Origin: Diploscapter coronatus
Taxonomy: Eukaryota > Nematoda > Chromadorea > Rhabditida > Rhabditidae
Reading direction: 5' to 3'
DNA: 64,000 bases
NCBI GenBank assembly: GCA_964036155.1
Contig: OZ038423.1
Location: forward strand, 69,641,249-69,705,248
Shown: piece by piece, positions 61,554 to 64,000 of the stretch
Position numbering within the stretch: position 1 is the first letter of the stretch
Layout: every line of letters begins with the position of its first letter
Notes under the pieces: generated by a model
The model's database searches: none
Told to the model about the DNA's origin: nothing
The model's input: the letters and a program-made list of their open reading frames with translations, nothing else
Made by a program: the position numbers and the translations under genes

Positions 61554-64000
61554 ATGGGTAGCAACCATTTTTGGTACCGAAAGACCCATTTTGGTAAATT
61601 ATCAAACTAAAAACAAGATTGCCCATTTGGATTAACACTCCAAGGTTATGGTAAGGAGAACTTGTATTTTGTTTTTCATAAACCATTACCATTTGGAATG
61701 TTTTTGTTACCATTTTAATACTTTGTAGATGGCAATTGTGGCGTATAGGCAATTTGATATAATTTTAAATTTCCACCTAATTCGGGAAAATTTTTAAAAA
61801 TTTCCTGTCCATCGTTTTCTTGTTTGTTATTTGATTTTATTACAAATGATTTATTGTGAATGGCCGACTACTTGAGACTAGATAAAATGAGTCTTTCTTC
61901 CTCTCCACTCCTGTGAGGCTCGGATGCGCGAGGGACGAGCATTTGTTCATTAGGCGATTTCTTTGTTTTCTTTTCGTTTTTTTTTGTGTTTTAAAGGCAA
62001 TTATCGATAGAAAATAATTGCCAAATACTTTTTTTTTAATGAAAATCCTGATAATTTCGATAAAAAAAACAAAGGAAAACGAAAGAAGGTAAAAGAAAGA
62101 CGCTCGTTTTATTTCGTCTCAAGTTATCGATCATTACAATATTCTTTTTAAGATGCGAAAATATTCCTATTCTTTTTTATCATTTTAACGCGTAAATTAT
62201 AAAATAAACACGTCCTTCTAAAAAAATCGAAGTTTTTTAAATTTATTTTAATCTTGTTTTTTTAAGTGTGGTGTTTCTAAATGTTAATCGAAATAAAGTA
62301 ATTTATGAAAAGACGGTATTTTTTATCATCATTTATGCTAATGAGCACTTTTTCGTTTATTCTAAACTTAGGTAGAAGGTTTACTCCCGCAAAGCTAAGT
62401 GCATCATAATTATTGGATAATTATGTGATGTGGAAAGCATTTTTTTTCGGAATTCGAATTAGAACTTCATTTTCTCAATTTTTTCTTTGCAAATAATTGC
62501 ATTCCGTATTTTGCTCTGAGAATAGATTACGATTGTGATTTTCGCTTGTGTGTGATGCATAAAAAACTGCAAAACTCCGTAATACAAAATGCACATTTTA
62601 GTCGTGTCGATTAAGTATTTTACCCTTATGATATTTAAAGCCAGCAATTATATGCGTTATAGAATGGATGGGCTGAATTTTTAAGTGCATAGCCCCATTT
62701 CCTGCTAAAGCTCATTTATAACTTTTAAGTCGATATATGACAAAAAATTTTATTAAACTATTATATTTGGAAGTTTATCAGGAAATTTAGGGGTACAAAG
62801 GGATTTTAGAAAATGTAGCCTTTACTCGGTTTTTCTAATTCTCTGACTATATACTATTTCTAGAGGAATTCATAATGAAGGTAATCTTGCAATTTTTGCG
62901 CGTCGTAACTAGAAAACGAGAAGTTAGTTCTAAAGTTAAGTTATTCTAAACAAGCACAGACATTTGAGATAAACCCCTTTTATGCCCTGCATAATATAAA
63001 GTCAAGTTTTACAAATAATCCAGCTTGTTTATTATCTTCTTTCTCATTTATTTTGATCTCTTAATATTATTGTGTTTAGAGCTACAGCATTCCAAAAAGT
63101 AAATTTTGCAAATTTGCAAACCTAACTCTTCTAATTTTGGCAGACGAGAAATAAGCGCACTTTTGCTGGTTTTATCTAAAAATTATGTGCTTTAGATTTA
63201 AATTTATGTAAAAAGCGAGGCAGGTGCTAAATTTCGATAGGTATAATTTTGGCTTTCATTAATTTTTACCCAGTGACAATACCTATATCAGCATTTTTAT
63301 TATCGTTATTGTTAGTGCAAATTATAAAATGTGTGCTTCTTCTTTTAAAATTTTGACTTTATCCTCAAAATTTTCAATCCTATTATAGGTCTTCACTATT
63401 TCCTTGCAAGATTCTCGCTACGGTTGACGTCAGGATATTGATTAAAATTAGCCTTTCAATTTTTTCAGCGAGATTATCATAATTACGCAGTTGTAAATAC
63501 CGCGCAGCAGCGCTTATAATGTTTTACTTACTTTATTTACGTAAATACGCTAAACATGATATTATCGAGATAAATGGCATGTAGGGATTTGTGAGATAGT
63601 GTTTCAAGATTATCAAATATTCCGGCGATTAAGATAGTTTGTGCAACACTTAAGCTATAGTGGTACAAAAAATTAAGATTTTATGTTGAAAGCTGAAACT
63701 CGGTGGATAAGCTCCCATTGGCCCAGCGCAATTTGCACAATTAGTTTTTCGAGTTAATTACATTAGTTAGCGTAATTATCCCAATTAACTCGAAAAACTA
63801 ATTAGTGCAACTTGTTCTTGGGCCCAATAGAAACCTATTCACCAAATTTCAGTTCTCTATAACAAATCTAAATTTTTCCTGTGCCACCACTGTAGCTCGA
63901 ATCATATACAGACTGTCTTAGTTTTGGAGAATAGGCGTATAAAACTGGATCAGATGATAATTTTGCAAATTTGTATAAGATACAAAAGTGTGCAGGCTTA
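61554..64000. other. Pinin 3' flank and gene-free end of window
   Basis: An AATAAA-containing run occurs at about 62200. A 170-base imperfect inverted repeat lies at 63690-63857. No exon on either strand is supported in the last 2.4 kb. Confidence 0.45.
63690..63857. repeat. 168-bp imperfect inverted repeat, MITE-like
   Basis: The core TTAGTTTTTCGAGTTAATT pairs exactly with AATTAACTCGAAAAACTAA. Outer segments CATTGGCCC/GGGCCCAATAG and CTGAAACTCGGTGG/CACCAAATTTCAG pair with mismatches. This is a hairpin of the kind made by small non-autonomous DNA elements. No duplication was identified at its edges. Confidence 0.55.

Overview
The window reads as nuclear DNA of a nematode. It is AT-rich, genes are dense on both strands, and most introns are 30-60 bases long and end in TTTTAG or TTTCAG. 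Several start codons lie directly behind a splice acceptor with no visible upstream exon, as expected for spliced-leader trans-splicing. Several genes match families known from Caenorhabditis. All gene models were assembled by hand from splice signals, reading-frame continuity and remembered family motifs; nothing was aligned or searched.

Layout. 53-228: last exon of an unidentified plus-strand gene. 1267-3712 (-): CYP4-clan cytochrome P450. 4543-5814: 1.27 kb foldback element. 7455-12650 (-): large cysteine-rich protein with three repeated domains joined by Ser/Thr-rich and acidic linkers. 16265-16621 (+): small uncertain gene. 18763-23514 (+): neprilysin-type M13 metallopeptidase. 24644-25603 (+): Pro/Gly-rich secreted protein, convergent with 25951-26652 (-), a candidate amidated disulfide neuropeptide precursor. 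29129-33290 (+): ankyrin-TRPV channel of the OSM-9/OCR type. 33544-34459 (-): small single-pass membrane protein. 35715-42773 (-): basonuclin-type zinc-finger gene with a 4.7 kb intron. 42774-48892: long pyrimidine-rich stretch with no supported gene. 48893-53449 (+): PPM1-type PP2C phosphatase with two possible N-termini. 54733-56486 (+): SLC2-like transporter with a frame problem. 57145-58102 (+): IL-17-like cytokine. 58792-61553 (+): pinin. The last 2.4 kb has no supported gene.

Functional picture. These are ordinary single-copy eukaryotic genes, not an operon or an island. From memory, the PP2C and an IL-17-like gene are also close neighbours in C. elegans (the F25D1 genes), so the block 48.9-58.1 kb may be conserved synteny. 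TRPV, the neuropeptide candidate, neprilysin (a neuropeptide-degrading enzyme family) and the IL-17-like cytokine all touch sensory or neuromodulatory biology, but their proximity is not evidence of a joint pathway.

The less expected content is: a two-copy foldback transposon family with matching ends and 3-bp TWA target duplications; two Tc1-type non-autonomous elements inside introns; a 108-bp element with a perfect 11-bp flanking duplication; short dispersed motifs in non-coding DNA; and three exon junctions that are off by one base, which may be assembly indels or non-canonical splicing.
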